Assembly: GCF_003337575.1 (NCBI RefSeq)
Contig: NZ_QPJM01000005.1
Coordinates: 62,001-126,000, forward strand
Direction of reading: 5' to 3'
DNA: 64,000 nucleotides
From: Phyllobacterium bourgognense
GTDB lineage: Bacteria; Pseudomonadota; Alphaproteobacteria; Rhizobiales; Rhizobiaceae
Of the stretch, positions 10,790-19,592 are shown in pieces. The notes under the pieces are model-generated. The model made no database searches. It saw only the letters and a program-made list of their open reading frames with translations, and was not told where the DNA came from. Position numbers and translations under genes: made by a program. Numbering within the stretch: the stretch's first letter is position 1; each line of letters begins with the position of its first letter.

Positions 10790-12865
10790 TTAAATATCCA
10801 GTTCCTCAACAAAGGCGGCGCGATCCTGGATGAAGCGGAAGCGCGCGTCGGGGCGGGTGCCCATCAGATCGTCCACGGCGAGCTTGGTTTCGTTGGCCCA
10901 TTCCTCATCGATCTGGACACGTAGCAGGGTGCGCTTCTTGCGATCCATCGTCGTTTCCTTGAGCTGGTCAGCACGCATTTCGCCAAGGCCCTTGAACCGG
11001 CCGATCTCAACCTTTCCCTTGCCGGTAAACAGCGTCTTCAGGAGCTCGTCCTTATGGGCATCGTTGCGGGCATAGGCGACCTTGCCGCCCTGCGCCAGAC
11101 GGTAAAGCGGAGGAACCCCGAGGAAGAGGTGGCCGTTGCGGATAAGCTCCGGCATCTCCTGATAGAAGAAGGTGATGAGCAGCGATGCGATATGCGCACC
11201 GTCGACGTCGGCGTCGGTCATGATGATGATGCGGTCGTAGCGCAGATCCTCGTCGCGGTATTTCGAGCGGGTGCCGCAACCGAGCGCCAGGATGAGATCT
11301 CCGATCTGCTGGTTGGCCGTCATCTTTTCGCGTCCGGCACTGACCACATTCAAAATCTTGCCGCGTAGCGGCAGCACGGCCTGTGTGGCGCGATCGCGCG
11401 CCTGCTTGGCCGAGCCGCCAGCGCTGTCACCCTCGACGATGAAAAGCTCGGCGCCCAGCGCCCCGGTCTGGCTGCAATCGGCAAGCTTGCCCGGCAGGCG
11501 CAGCTTCTTGACGGCGGATTTGCGGTTGACCTCTTTTTCCTGGCGGCGTTTGACGCGCTCTTCAGCCCGGTCCACCACCCAGTCGAGCAGCTTCGATGCT
11601 TCCTGCGGCGAGGCGGCAAGCCAATGATCGAATGGATCGCGAATGACATTTTCGACAATGCGCTGCGCTTCGACAGTCGCCAGCTTGTCCTTGGTCTGGC
11701 CAACGAATTCCGGCTCGCGGATGAACACCGAGAGCATGGCGGCAGCGGAGATCATGACGTCATCGGTGGTGATGATCGAGGCGCGCTTGTTGCCCGTGAG
11801 TTCAGCATAGGCCTTGAGGCCGCGGGTGAGGGCGATACGCAGCCCTGCTTCATGGGTGCCGCCTTCGCCGGTCGGAATGGTATTGCAATAGGAATTGACG
11901 AAACCATCCCCGCCATACCAGGCGACAGCCCATTCCATGGCGCCATGGCCGCTGGTTTTTTCCGTCTTGCCGGCAAACATTTCGCGCGTGATCTGAAAAT
12001 CCTTGCCGAGCGAGGCGCCAAGATAATCCTTGAGGCCGCCCGGGAAATGGAAGACCGCCTTGTCCGGCGTCGGATCCTTCGGATCGAGCAGTGACGGCGC
12101 GCAATTCCACCTGATTTCCACGCCACCGAAGAGATAGGCTTTCGAGCGCGCCATCTTGTAAAGCCGCGCTGGATCGAATTTGGCGCCTTGACCGAAAATC
12201 TCGGCATCGGGATGGAAGGTCACACGCGTCCCACGGCGGTTCTGCACTTCGCCGACTTCTTCGAGCGGCCCAAGCGCCTTGCCGCGCGAAAAGCGCTGGC
12301 GATAAAGACGGCGGTTACGCGCCACCTCGACTTCGACGTGGTCCGAGAGTGCGTTGACGACGGAAACGCCGACGCCATGCAGGCCGCCGGAGGTTTCATA
12401 GACCTTGGAGTCGAACTTGCCGCCGGCGTGAAGCATCGTCATGATGACTTCGAGCGCGGATTTGTCCTTGAATTTCGGATGCGGATCGACCGGCATGCCG
12501 CGACCATTATCCGTGACCGACAGATAGCCGTTTTCGTCGAGATCGATATCGATGAAATTGGCGTGACCGGCAACGGCCTCGTCCATGGAATTATCGATGA
12601 CTTCCGCGAACAGATGATGCAGCGCGCGCTCGTCGGTGCCGCCAATATACATGCCCGGACGGCGGCGGACCGGCTCCAGCCCTTCCAGCACCTCGATATC
12701 GGCGGCATTGTAATTGCCGCTGGCTTCGGGCGCCGTGCGCGCGGATTTGACAGGCGCGGCGGGGGCAGGCTTGGCAACTTGATCCGAACGTGCGGGTTCG
12801 CTCGCCGCCTGCCGTTCGCGGGCGGTTTTCACGATCGCTGAAAAGAGGTCGTTACTGTCATCCAT
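10790..12865 (-). CDS. parE: DNA topoisomerase IV subunit B
   Basis: A 691-residue type IIA topoisomerase ATPase subunit. After an Ala/Pro-rich N-terminal extension of about 50 residues come the GHKL ATPase motifs EVIDNSMDEA and DNGRGMP, the transducer domain, and the TOPRIM domain with VEGDSAGGSAKQ and DADVDGAHI. The C-terminal RFKGLGEM motif completes it. With ParA/ParC it decatenates daughter chromosomes. The short, non-GyrB-like TOPRIM region and total length fit alphaproteobacterial ParE rather than GyrB. It is a single gene; parC is not in the window. Confidence 0.93.
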   Translation of the reverse strand: MDDSNDLFSAIVKTARERQAASEPARSDQVAKPAPAAPVKSARTAPEASGNYNAADIEVLEGLEPVRRRPGMYIGGTDERALHHLFAEVIDNSMDEAVAGHANFIDIDLDENGYLSVTDNGRGMPVDPHPKFKDKSALEVIMTMLHAGGKFDSKVYETSGGLHGVGVSVVNALSDHVEVEVARNRRLYRQRFSRGKALGPLEEVGEVQNRRGTRVTFHPDAEIFGQGAKFDPARLYKMARSKAYLFGGVEIRWNCAPSLLDPKDPTPDKAVFHFPGGLKDYLGASLGKDFQITREMFAGKTEKTSGHGAMEWAVAWYGGDGFVNSYCNTIPTGEGGTHEAGLRIALTRGLKAYAELTGNKRASIITTDDVMISAAAMLSVFIREPEFVGQTKDKLATVEAQRIVENVIRDPFDHWLAASPQEASKLLDWVVDRAEERVKRRQEKEVNRKSAVKKLRLPGKLADCSQTGALGAELFIVEGDSAGGSAKQARDRATQAVLPLRGKILNVVSAGREKMTANQQIGDLILALGCGTRSKYRDEDLRYDRIIIMTDADVDGAHIASLLITFFYQEMPELIRNGHLFLGVPPLYRLAQGGKVAYARNDAHKDELLKTLFTGKGKVEIGRFKGLGEMRADQLKETTMDRKKRTLLRVQIDEEWANETKLAVDDLMGTRPDARFRFIQDRAAFVEELDI

Positions 12866-13248
12866 GGTCTTATTCGGCCAACTTCATAGAGATTCGAATC
12901 ACCCTTGATGTTTACACGCTTCATGGCGAAACGCGATGGGAGTTCGCTGTCTGTTCCGGTATTCACCCACAGAACTATACGCCAGAGCGCTTACATTCAA
13001 GTGTGGCTGAAAAACTGACCCAAAGCATCGTGGAGAGTAAAGCGTGGCAAAACCATCATGTGCGTGGTTCGACAAGCTCACCATGAGGGAGGTAGAGTGC
13101 TGCAATGTTGATCACCAACGTTTGAGCCATCCCAGCATTTCAAGCTCCCTGCAATCAACCCACCTCCCTCATGGTGAGCTTGTCGAACCACGGCAGGGGC
13201 GATATTCCAGCAAGCCATGCCGCAGCTGCGTCCAGGGGAATGATGAAC
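12866..13248. other. Intergenic region with a REP-like inverted repeat
   Basis: No gene is supported between the divergent parE and EamA permease genes. The notable content is a 30-bp perfect inverted repeat, arms 13064-13093 and 13162-13191, described separately. The open frame reaching upstream of the permease from 13171 is read through the right arm and is not considered coding. Confidence 0.6.
13064..13191. repeat. 30-bp perfect inverted repeat (REP-like) with 68-bp spacer
   Basis: The left arm, 13064-13093, begins GTGGTTCGACAAGCTCACC. It is the exact reverse complement of the right arm 13162-13191. The two arms are 68 bp apart and could form a large cruciform or hairpin between parE and the permease. 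From experience, this word is a common dispersed palindromic unit in alphaproteobacteria, and its translation MVSLSNH often appears as a spurious N-terminus; it does so here if the permease is started at 13171. Confidence 0.85.
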
Positions 13249-14163
13249 ATGGAAAATACAACCGCACAACAGGTGCAGGGTGTTTCGATGATGGCGGCGG
13301 CCATGTTCTTCCTGCCCGTGATGGACGCCATTGCCAAATGGCTTTCGACGGTGGACAGCGTGTCACCGGCGACAGTAACGCTCTTCCGTTTTGGATTTCA
13401 GGCCATGCTTGCCGCCATGATCATCATTGCCATGACCGGGGTGAAATCCTTAAGGCCCGTCAAGCTTTGGGGCAATCTGTTTCGCGGCGTTCTCATGGGT
13501 GTCGGCGGGCTTTGCTTCTATGCGGCGATCAAATACATGCCGTTGGCGGACGCAATAGCAGTGTTCTTCGTTGAACCATTGATGCTGACGACCCTTTCGG
13601 CAATCCTGCTCAAGGAACATGTCGGCTGGCGCAGGTGGACGGCCGTGGCCATCGGGTTCATCGGCACGCTGATCGTTATTCAGCCCAGTTGGGAACTTTT
13701 TGGCTGGGTTTCGCTTTTGCCACTCGGCACGGCAGCATCCTTTGCCTTCTACCTTATCCTGAATAGACGTTATGGCACTGCCGACACAACGCTTGTCATG
13801 CAGTTATATGCGGGGGTAGGCGGTACGCTGACGACTCTCGTCGCGCTGTTCTTCGGCGCGGTCTTTGAGGTTAGCGATATGACATTCGGACTTCCCGCCA
13901 ATGCCCTGTCGTGGTCATTGCTCTTGGCGATGGGTGTCATTGCGACAACCGGACACCAGCTGATTACCAACGCCTCTCGGCTTGCTCCTGCCTCGCTGCT
14001 GGCGCCGTTTCAATATCTCGAAATCGTCATGGCAGTGCTCATCGGGCTGTTTGTCTTCAGCGAATTCCCTACCGCATCGAAGTGGCTGGGGATCGCCATC
14101 ATCGTCGCTTCCGGCGCCTATCTGATCTGGCGCGAAGGGAAAAAGCGCGAAGAGAGCGCCTGA
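13249..14163 (+). CDS. EamA/DMT family transporter
   Basis: A 304-residue drug/metabolite-transporter superfamily permease with about ten hydrophobic segments and two EamA repeats. AIKYMPLADAIAVFFVEPL is the conserved first-repeat helix pair, and LAPASLLAPFQYLEIVMAV matches it in the second. It is an inner-membrane exporter or importer of small metabolites; the substrate is unknown. AGGGGA at 13234-13239 gives good spacing to the ATG at 13249, and ATGs at 13240 and 13243 are also possible. The frame continues to 13171 only through the REP-like repeat. Its last codons lie inside structured repeat copy 2. Confidence 0.85.
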   Translation: MENTTAQQVQGVSMMAAAMFFLPVMDAIAKWLSTVDSVSPATVTLFRFGFQAMLAAMIIIAMTGVKSLRPVKLWGNLFRGVLMGVGGLCFYAAIKYMPLADAIAVFFVEPLMLTTLSAILLKEHVGWRRWTAVAIGFIGTLIVIQPSWELFGWVSLLPLGTAASFAFYLILNRRYGTADTTLVMQLYAGVGGTLTTLVALFFGAVFEVSDMTFGLPANALSWSLLLAMGVIATTGHQLITNASRLAPASLLAPFQYLEIVMAVLIGLFVFSEFPTASKWLGIAIIVASGAYLIWREGKKREESA

Positions 14164-14298
14164 ACGAAAATTCGCCATGGAGGACTGCAAATGGCGTTTT
14201 TCTGCGCTCCGATGCTCACGTACCAAAACGTACGCTGCGCTTCGGTGCTCGAAAACCACCATTTTCGCCACCCCCTGGCGGATTTTGGTTCGGGCTCT
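14153..14298 (+). repeat. Structured intergenic repeat, copy 2 (subfamily A)
   Basis: About 146 bp. Imperfect outer arms start AGAGC at 14153 and end GCTCT at 14298; the inner parts AAAATTCGCC and GGCGGATTTT also pair. The core repeats CTGCAAATGGCG, the GCTCACGTAC/GTACGCT dyad and CACCATTTTCGCC from copy 1. The left arm overlaps the last three codons and stop of the EamA gene. Confidence 0.82.
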
Positions 14299-14329
14299 AG
14301 CGAGCCTGCGCATAACTGACAAGAAGCAG

Positions 14330-14358
14330 TTGAGTGGAACGAAGTTTGGCAATAGAAA
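14330..14358 (+). promoter_or_regulatory. Putative sigma-70 promoter of the biotin carboxylase gene
   Basis: TTGAGT (14330-14335) and TAGAAA (14353-14358) are separated by 17 bases and lie 25 bases before the TTG start of the next gene. The match is partial, so this is a candidate only. Confidence 0.35.
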
Positions 14359-14382
14359 CAAAGACCTGTTGGGAGGTTTGCT

Positions 14383-16395
14383 TTGTTCAAAAAGATACTG
14401 ATTGCCAACCGTGGCGAGATTGCCTGCCGCGTCATTAAAACTGCGCGCAAGATGGGTATTGCCACGGTTGCGGTTTATTCCGATGCGGATCGCGATGCGG
14501 TGCATGTGGAGATGGCCGACGAGGCCGTGCATATCGGGCCGGCTGCTGCTGCCGAAAGCTATCTCGTGGCGAACAAGATCATCGCCGCGTGCAAGGAGAC
14601 CGGCGCGGAAGCCGTTCACCCCGGCTATGGGTTTCTCTCCGAGCGCGCCTCTTTTTGCGAGGCACTGGAAAAGCAGGGCATCATCTTCATCGGGCCGAAG
14701 CCAAAGGCGATCATCGCCATGGGCGACAAGATCGAATCGAAAAAATTCGCCAACGCGGCCAAGGTGAGCACGGTTCCGGGCTTTCTCGACGTCATCACCG
14801 ACCCAGCCCATGCGGAGCGGATTGCCGGCGAGATCGGCTATCCGGTGATGATCAAGGCCTCGGCAGGTGGCGGCGGCAAGGGCATGCGCATTGCCTGGGA
14901 CAAATCGGAAGTGCAGGGCGGTTTCGAGCGTGCGACCTCCGAGGCGCGCAATTCCTTCGGCGATGAGCGGGTTTTCATCGAGAAGTTCATCGTCGATCCG
15001 CGCCATATCGAAATTCAGGTGCTGGCCGATGCTTTCGGCAACTCCATCTATCTTGGCGAGCGCGAATGTTCGGTGCAGCGCCGCAACCAGAAGGTGGTGG
15101 AGGAAGCGCCGTCACCCTTTCTGGATGAGGCGACGCGCAAGGCCATGGGCGAGCAGGCGGTGGCCCTGGCCAAGGCGGTGGACTACCAGAGTGCCGGAAC
15201 GGTGGAGTTCATCGTCGACAAGGACCGCAATTTCTATTTCCTCGAGATGAACACGCGGTTGCAGGTGGAACACCCGGTGACCGAACTGATCACCGGGATC
15301 GATCTGGTCGAGCAGATGATCCGCATCGCGGCCGGTGAAAAGCTGGCTATCAAACAGGCGGATGTGAAACTCAACGGCTGGGCTGTCGAAAGCCGGCTCT
15401 ATGCGGAAGATCCGTATCGCAATTTCCTGCCGTCTATCGGGCGGCTGACGCGCTATCGCCCGCCGGCGGAAGGGCCGGTTGGCAAGGCGATCATCCGCAA
15501 CGATACGGGCGTGACCGAAGGCTCGGAAATCTCGATGTTCTACGACCCGATGGTCGCCAAGCTCTGCACCTGGGCGCCCACGAGGCTCGAGGCCATCGAT
15601 GCGATGGCGGACGCGCTGGATACGTTCGTTGTCGATGGCATCGCGCACAATATCCCGTTTCTCGCCGCGCTGATGCAGCACCCGCGCTGGCGCGAGGGGC
15701 GGCTTTCGACCGCCTTCATCGCCGAGGAATTTCCGGAAGGGTTCAAGCCGATTTCGCCGTCACCGGACGATCTCGATATATTGGCGGCGATCGCCTTGGC
15801 TGTCGAACTGGTGCGCAAAGAGCGGCTGGACCGGCTGTCGGATCGGTTGCGGCCGCACACGGGCAAGATGCGCACGGAATGGGAGGTGCGCATCAAGGAC
15901 GATTACGTGCCGATCACAATTGCAAACTGTGCGGCCAAACCGCCGGTGAAGATCGAACTTTCAATTCGTGGCGGCGATGTCGTTACCATTCGCAGCGAGT
16001 GGCAGCCGGGCGATGCCGTATGGAGCGGCTATATCGACAAGCGCGCGGTGAAGGCGCAATTGCGCCCGGTGCTCAATGGCATGCGCATCGACTGGCGGGG
16101 CATGTCGATCATCGCGCACGCCATGCAGAAGCACGTGGCGGCCTTGGAAAAGTTGATGCCGGTGAAGATACCACCGGATACGTCGAAACTGCTGCTATGC
16201 CCCATGCCCGGGCTGATCGTATCGATCAATGTGACCAAGGGTCAGGAGGTCAAGGCCGGCGAAACGCTGGCCATCGTCGAGGCGATGAAGATGGAGAACG
16301 TGCTGCGTGCCGACCGCGATCTGACAGTCTCGGCGATCAACGCCAAGCAGGGCGATAGTCTGGCTGTTGATGCGGTGATCATGGAGTTCATCTAG
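14383..16395 (+). CDS. pccA: Acetyl/propionyl-CoA carboxylase biotin-carrying alpha subunit
   Basis: A 670-residue biotin-dependent carboxylase subunit. It opens with the biotin carboxylase N-domain KILIANRGEIACRVI, then the ATP-grasp region with KASAGGGGKGMRIAW and EMNTRLQVEHPVTE. A linking domain follows, then the C-terminal biotinyl domain with the modified lysine at residue 636 in VEAMKMEN. It carboxylates biotin and serves a separate carboxyltransferase (PccB type) that is not in this window. Length and linker fit propionyl-CoA carboxylase alpha better than AccC. The start is TTG, with GGGAGG at 14371-14376 six bases before it. Methylcrotonyl- or acyl-CoA carboxylase remains possible. 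Confidence 0.88.
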   Translation: MFKKILIANRGEIACRVIKTARKMGIATVAVYSDADRDAVHVEMADEAVHIGPAAAAESYLVANKIIAACKETGAEAVHPGYGFLSERASFCEALEKQGIIFIGPKPKAIIAMGDKIESKKFANAAKVSTVPGFLDVITDPAHAERIAGEIGYPVMIKASAGGGGKGMRIAWDKSEVQGGFERATSEARNSFGDERVFIEKFIVDPRHIEIQVLADAFGNSIYLGERECSVQRRNQKVVEEAPSPFLDEATRKAMGEQAVALAKAVDYQSAGTVEFIVDKDRNFYFLEMNTRLQVEHPVTELITGIDLVEQMIRIAAGEKLAIKQADVKLNGWAVESRLYAEDPYRNFLPSIGRLTRYRPPAEGPVGKAIIRNDTGVTEGSEISMFYDPMVAKLCTWAPTRLEAIDAMADALDTFVVDGIAHNIPFLAALMQHPRWREGRLSTAFIAEEFPEGFKPISPSPDDLDILAAIALAVELVRKERLDRLSDRLRPHTGKMRTEWEVRIKDDYVPITIANCAAKPPVKIELSIRGGDVVTIRSEWQPGDAVWSGYIDKRAVKAQLRPVLNGMRIDWRGMSIIAHAMQKHVAALEKLMPVKIPPDTSKLLLCPMPGLIVSINVTKGQEVKAGETLAIVEAMKMENVLRADRDLTVSAINAKQGDSLAVDAVIMEFI

Positions 16396-16536
16396 AGACC
16401 TTTGCCAATCCACCCCGACGGCCATCTGATGCGACTTTCTACGCTTCCGGTGCTCACGGACCAATAAGTCCGCTGCGCTCCGGTTCTCGAAAATCACACC
16501 AGCTGACTCATCGGGCTGAATTCTCAAAAGGTCTCT
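16394..16536 (+). repeat. Structured intergenic repeat, copy 5 (subfamily B), between convergent genes
   Basis: 143 bp. The outer arms AGAGACCTTT and AAAAGGTCTCT bracket a core with GCTTCCGGTGCTCACGGACC and the mirrored GGTCCGCTGCGCTCCGGTTCTCGAAAA half. The left end overlaps the TAG of pccA. The right arm encodes the last nine or so residues and stop of lipB on the other strand, so both stop codons sit inside the element. Confidence 0.8.
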
Positions 16537-17245
16537 GCGCCGAGCCAAACACATCCTCGAACGCATCGTACAAAGCCCGGTCGAGGTCGTGCATATCCAC
16601 CGGCAGGCCGAGATCGACAAGGCTGGTGACACCGTGGCCTCGGACGCCGCACGGCACGATGCCGTCGAAATGCGCGAGCTCCGGTTCGACATTGATCGAG
16701 ATGCCGTGAAAGCTCACCCATTTGCGCAGGCGGATGCCGATGGCAGCGATCTTGTCCTCGGCCGGCGAGCCATCGGGCAGGGCAGGCCGCTCCGGCCGCA
16801 TTACCCAGACGCCGACGCGATCCTCGCGCCGCTCGCCCCTGACGTTGAACGCGGCGAGGGTAGCGATGATCCATTGCTCCAGCGCGGTGACGAAGGCGCG
16901 GATATCCTCGCGGCGCCGCTTCAGATCGAGCATGACATAGGCAACGCGCTGGCCCGGACCATGATAGGTATATTCGCCGCCGCGGCCCGTCGCGTAGACG
17001 GGAAACCTGTCGGAAACGAGGAGATCGCCCGCCTTGGCGCTGGTGCCGGCCGTATAGAGCGGCGGATGCTCGACGAGCCAGACGAGCTCGCGCGCCGTGC
17101 CGTCCCTGATCGCCGCAACGCGGCTCTCCATGAAGGCGAGCGCCGCATCATAATCGGTGAGACCGTCGGCGATGAGCCATTCGACGGGGGGCGACAAGTC
17201 CCGGGCGAGGAATGCGGGGGCGAGATCGTCGCGGTTGGTCTTCAT
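16508..17245 (-). CDS. lipB: Octanoyl-[acyl carrier protein]:protein N-octanoyltransferase
   Basis: A 245-residue LipB. Signatures in order are [29 protein letters not shown], the catalytic lysine at residue 165 in [16 protein letters not shown], and the catalytic cysteine at residue 199 in [13 protein letters not shown]. The Lys-Cys spacing of 34 equals that of E. coli LipB. It transfers octanoate from ACP to lipoyl domains such as that of the E2 protein encoded here. The ATG at 17245 is preferred to the 44-codon upstream extension, which lacks family sequence. The C-terminal codons lie in repeat copy 5. Confidence 0.92.
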   Translation of the reverse strand: MKTNRDDLAPAFLARDLSPPVEWLIADGLTDYDAALAFMESRVAAIRDGTARELVWLVEHPPLYTAGTSAKAGDLLVSDRFPVYATGRGGEYTYHGPGQRVAYVMLDLKRRREDIRAFVTALEQWIIATLAAFNVRGERREDRVGVWVMRPERPALPDGSPAEDKIAAIGIRLRKWVSFHGISINVEPELAHFDGIVPCGVRGHGVTSLVDLGLPVDMHDLDRALYDAFEDVFGSAQRPFENSAR

Positions 17246-17474
17246 GGTGCGAATTTCATATCCGGTTGTGGTTGCCTGCGCTGAACTTTTGACGATGTTC
17301 AGAATGGGTGCGCCGGATATGGACCTTTTCTCAGGCGATTTCCAGTCGAATGCAGCTTGGGCGTGTTTCGCCCGCATTGACGAAAAACAATTGCGATAGT
17401 CGACGATAGGGCTTGTTTAGCTGAAACCTATTTGCTACTAGCGCCAAGCCGACATGTTCGGCTTCTACCACAGT

Positions 17475-17559
17475 GCGGTCGTGGCGGAATTGGTAGACGC
17501 GCAGCGTTGAGGTCGCTGTGTCGCAAGACGTGGAAGTTCGAGTCTTCTCGACCGCACCA
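17475..17559 (+). tRNA. tRNA-Leu (anticodon GAG)
   Basis: An 85-nt cloverleaf. The acceptor stem is GCGGTCG (17475-17481) with CGACCGC (17549-17555), and ACCA is encoded at the 3' end. The anticodon stem CAGCG/CGCTG encloses loop TTGAGGT with anticodon GAG at 17509-17511. The long variable arm GTC-GCAA-GAC is typical of class II tRNA, and the T-loop is TTCGAGT. The AT-richer glycosyltransferase block begins about 170 bp downstream. I saw no repeat of the tRNA 3' end marking an att site. Confidence 0.97.
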
Positions 17560-17731
17560 TTTTTCTAAATCGTTTTCTTAGACTAATTGCTAATTGCGGC
17601 GAAGTCCGTTTTAGGGCCAAAGCTTTCCACGAAAGTGTAGAGCGATTGTCGTTCTTGCAACTTCATTGTTTCAACAATATCGCGGGTATTGCCGCTTTTG
17701 CCTTATAAATTCATATTTGAGGTCATTTTAT

Positions 17732-19585
17732 ATGAGATTGAACATTTCATGCGTTTGCATGATGAGAAACGAATCACCAATACTTGAGGCTTTTCTCGAT
17801 CAAGCGGCCGAGTTTTTTGATGCACTGTATCTTGTGGATCATTCGTCGAGCGACAATTCAGTAGAAATCGCGACGCACCGGAAGATGGATGGTCTGCAAC
17901 TATTCAACCTGATATCAGCGGGCTATCCTCAATCGGAGATCGCGACTTTTTTTGCTCGCCGCGTATTTGAAAACCCCGGCGCCGACTATTTGTTCTTTTT
18001 GGATTGTGACGAGTTTTTGCCCTTCACAAATCGCAGCGAGCTGGAGGACTTCCTAGTCGCCAATTCAAGCTACGATGTTATTGAGCTCCCTTGGCTGAAC
18101 ATCTGTCCAGAAAGTCTCAACGGCGGAAATATCTTTGGCCAGCCCTTCACGCAAGCCGCTCATCCATCGCCAATCCTAAAAGTGGTTCTTTCGAGGCGAG
18201 CCTTCGATAAATCAGAGCAATTGAAGGTATACCAAGGATATCATGGAGTAGAGGCCAAGGGGTGCGATCTGGCGACAACGCGTCCTGCAAAAACCTATCT
18301 TCTGCATATTCCAATACGGAGCCGAGTACAGATCGCATTCAAACTTGTTTCTGGTCACAACCGGATAGGATCTCAAGCGAGCCTCATAAAGAAGAAAGAA
18401 GGGACCCACTGGCAGGATTTGGCAAACGAGTTTCGGTTTTGCAATAAACCGGACGAATTTCTTATAGGTATGGCCTTAAACTACCCTAACATTAGAGATA
18501 ATACTAAGGGAATTCCGCTAAAATTTTTGTTTCCTTACATAAAATCTGAGTATTGCGAAGACGCACACTTTATCGAGAAATCCACTGTTGCTCTTCTTTC
18601 TAGCAAAAACTCTGTACTGGAATCGGAGTCTTCTTTTACTCTCCTCGATTGCCAAGGAGAAATCATATTATCAAATAACAGTGTTGAGAAATTTACTCAA
18701 ATGAATATTGTATCGTCTTCTCAGATCATTCCTCCTTATGACGAACAGGATGTCTTTTCCACCCTCTTTGAACCGCTCTTCAATCTGCCGACGAAAATGC
18801 CACCTACAGCTTGGTCGGGGCATATTCCCTTCTTATTTGTACTATTCAAGTTGCTCCGCCCTCGTTGCTATGTCGAGCTAGGTGTACACAATGGAGCCAG
18901 CTTTATCACTGCCTGCACCGCCGCCAAACAGTATCAACTAGAAACCCAGCTTTTTGGAATCGATTGCTGGTTTGGAGATGAACATGCAGGTTTCTATGAC
19001 GGTGACGCGACATATAACGACTTGCTGAACTACACAGAACGCACATTCAGAAATGCTCGCTTGATACGAAGTTATTTCCATGAGGCTCGCCCCTCATTTA
19101 CTGCTGGCTCTGTTGATCTATTGCACATAGATGGTCTGCACACATATGATGCTGTCAAGGAGGATTATACCACTTGGGTAACCGCCATGGCGCCGAGCGG
19201 TGTGGTGCTTTTCCACGACACGAATGTGCATGATCGTGGATTCGGTGTTCACCGCCTATGGAATGAGCTTTCGGCCGACTACTTTACGCTGGAGTTTTTT
19301 CATTCCTATGGCTTGGGGGTTTTGTTCCTGAATGCTGAAGATCCTCGCATATCATTGCTCGCTGAACTTAAAAAACAGGTGCACCAGTGGCCATTTTATA
19401 GAAATTTGGTTGCCTTGATTGCAGAGAGCTTGCCGGAACGAGTTGGGTGGATAGAAAACTCGAGGCGTGTGGCAGAGCTACAAGGACAACTCGACGCATC
19501 CAAAATGCAAGCCGCAGGGCTATTGAATTCGACAAGCTGGAAAATAACTCGCCCGCTGCGATCAGTTGTTTCGCGCCTGCGGTGA
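17732..19585 (+). CDS. Fused glycosyltransferase family 2-like / SAM methyltransferase
   Basis: A 617-residue protein with two enzymatic regions. Residues 1 to about 220 are a GT2-type glycosyltransferase of the kind that begins CVCMMRNESPIL and carries FFLDCDEFLP, a DxD-like metal motif. From about 378, CYVELGVHNGASF starts a class I methyltransferase of the Methyltransf_24 type, with LLHIDGLHTYDAVKEDY and LFHDTNVHD. The C-terminus has a short coiled coil and ends NSTSWKITRPLRSVVSRLR. GAGG 8 bases upstream supports the ATG at 17732. The gene is AT-richer than its neighbours. It is probably involved in building or capping a surface glycan; the product is unknown. Confidence 0.78.
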   Translation: MRLNISCVCMMRNESPILEAFLDQAAEFFDALYLVDHSSSDNSVEIATHRKMDGLQLFNLISAGYPQSEIATFFARRVFENPGADYLFFLDCDEFLPFTNRSELEDFLVANSSYDVIELPWLNICPESLNGGNIFGQPFTQAAHPSPILKVVLSRRAFDKSEQLKVYQGYHGVEAKGCDLATTRPAKTYLLHIPIRSRVQIAFKLVSGHNRIGSQASLIKKKEGTHWQDLANEFRFCNKPDEFLIGMALNYPNIRDNTKGIPLKFLFPYIKSEYCEDAHFIEKSTVALLSSKNSVLESESSFTLLDCQGEIILSNNSVEKFTQMNIVSSSQIIPPYDEQDVFSTLFEPLFNLPTKMPPTAWSGHIPFLFVLFKLLRPRCYVELGVHNGASFITACTAAKQYQLETQLFGIDCWFGDEHAGFYDGDATYNDLLNYTERTFRNARLIRSYFHEARPSFTAGSVDLLHIDGLHTYDAVKEDYTTWVTAMAPSGVVLFHDTNVHDRGFGVHRLWNELSADYFTLEFFHSYGLGVLFLNAEDPRISLLAELKKQVHQWPFYRNLVALIAESLPERVGWIENSRRVAELQGQLDASKMQAAGLLNSTSWKITRPLRSVVSRLR

Positions 19586-19592
19586 TTAGGAC

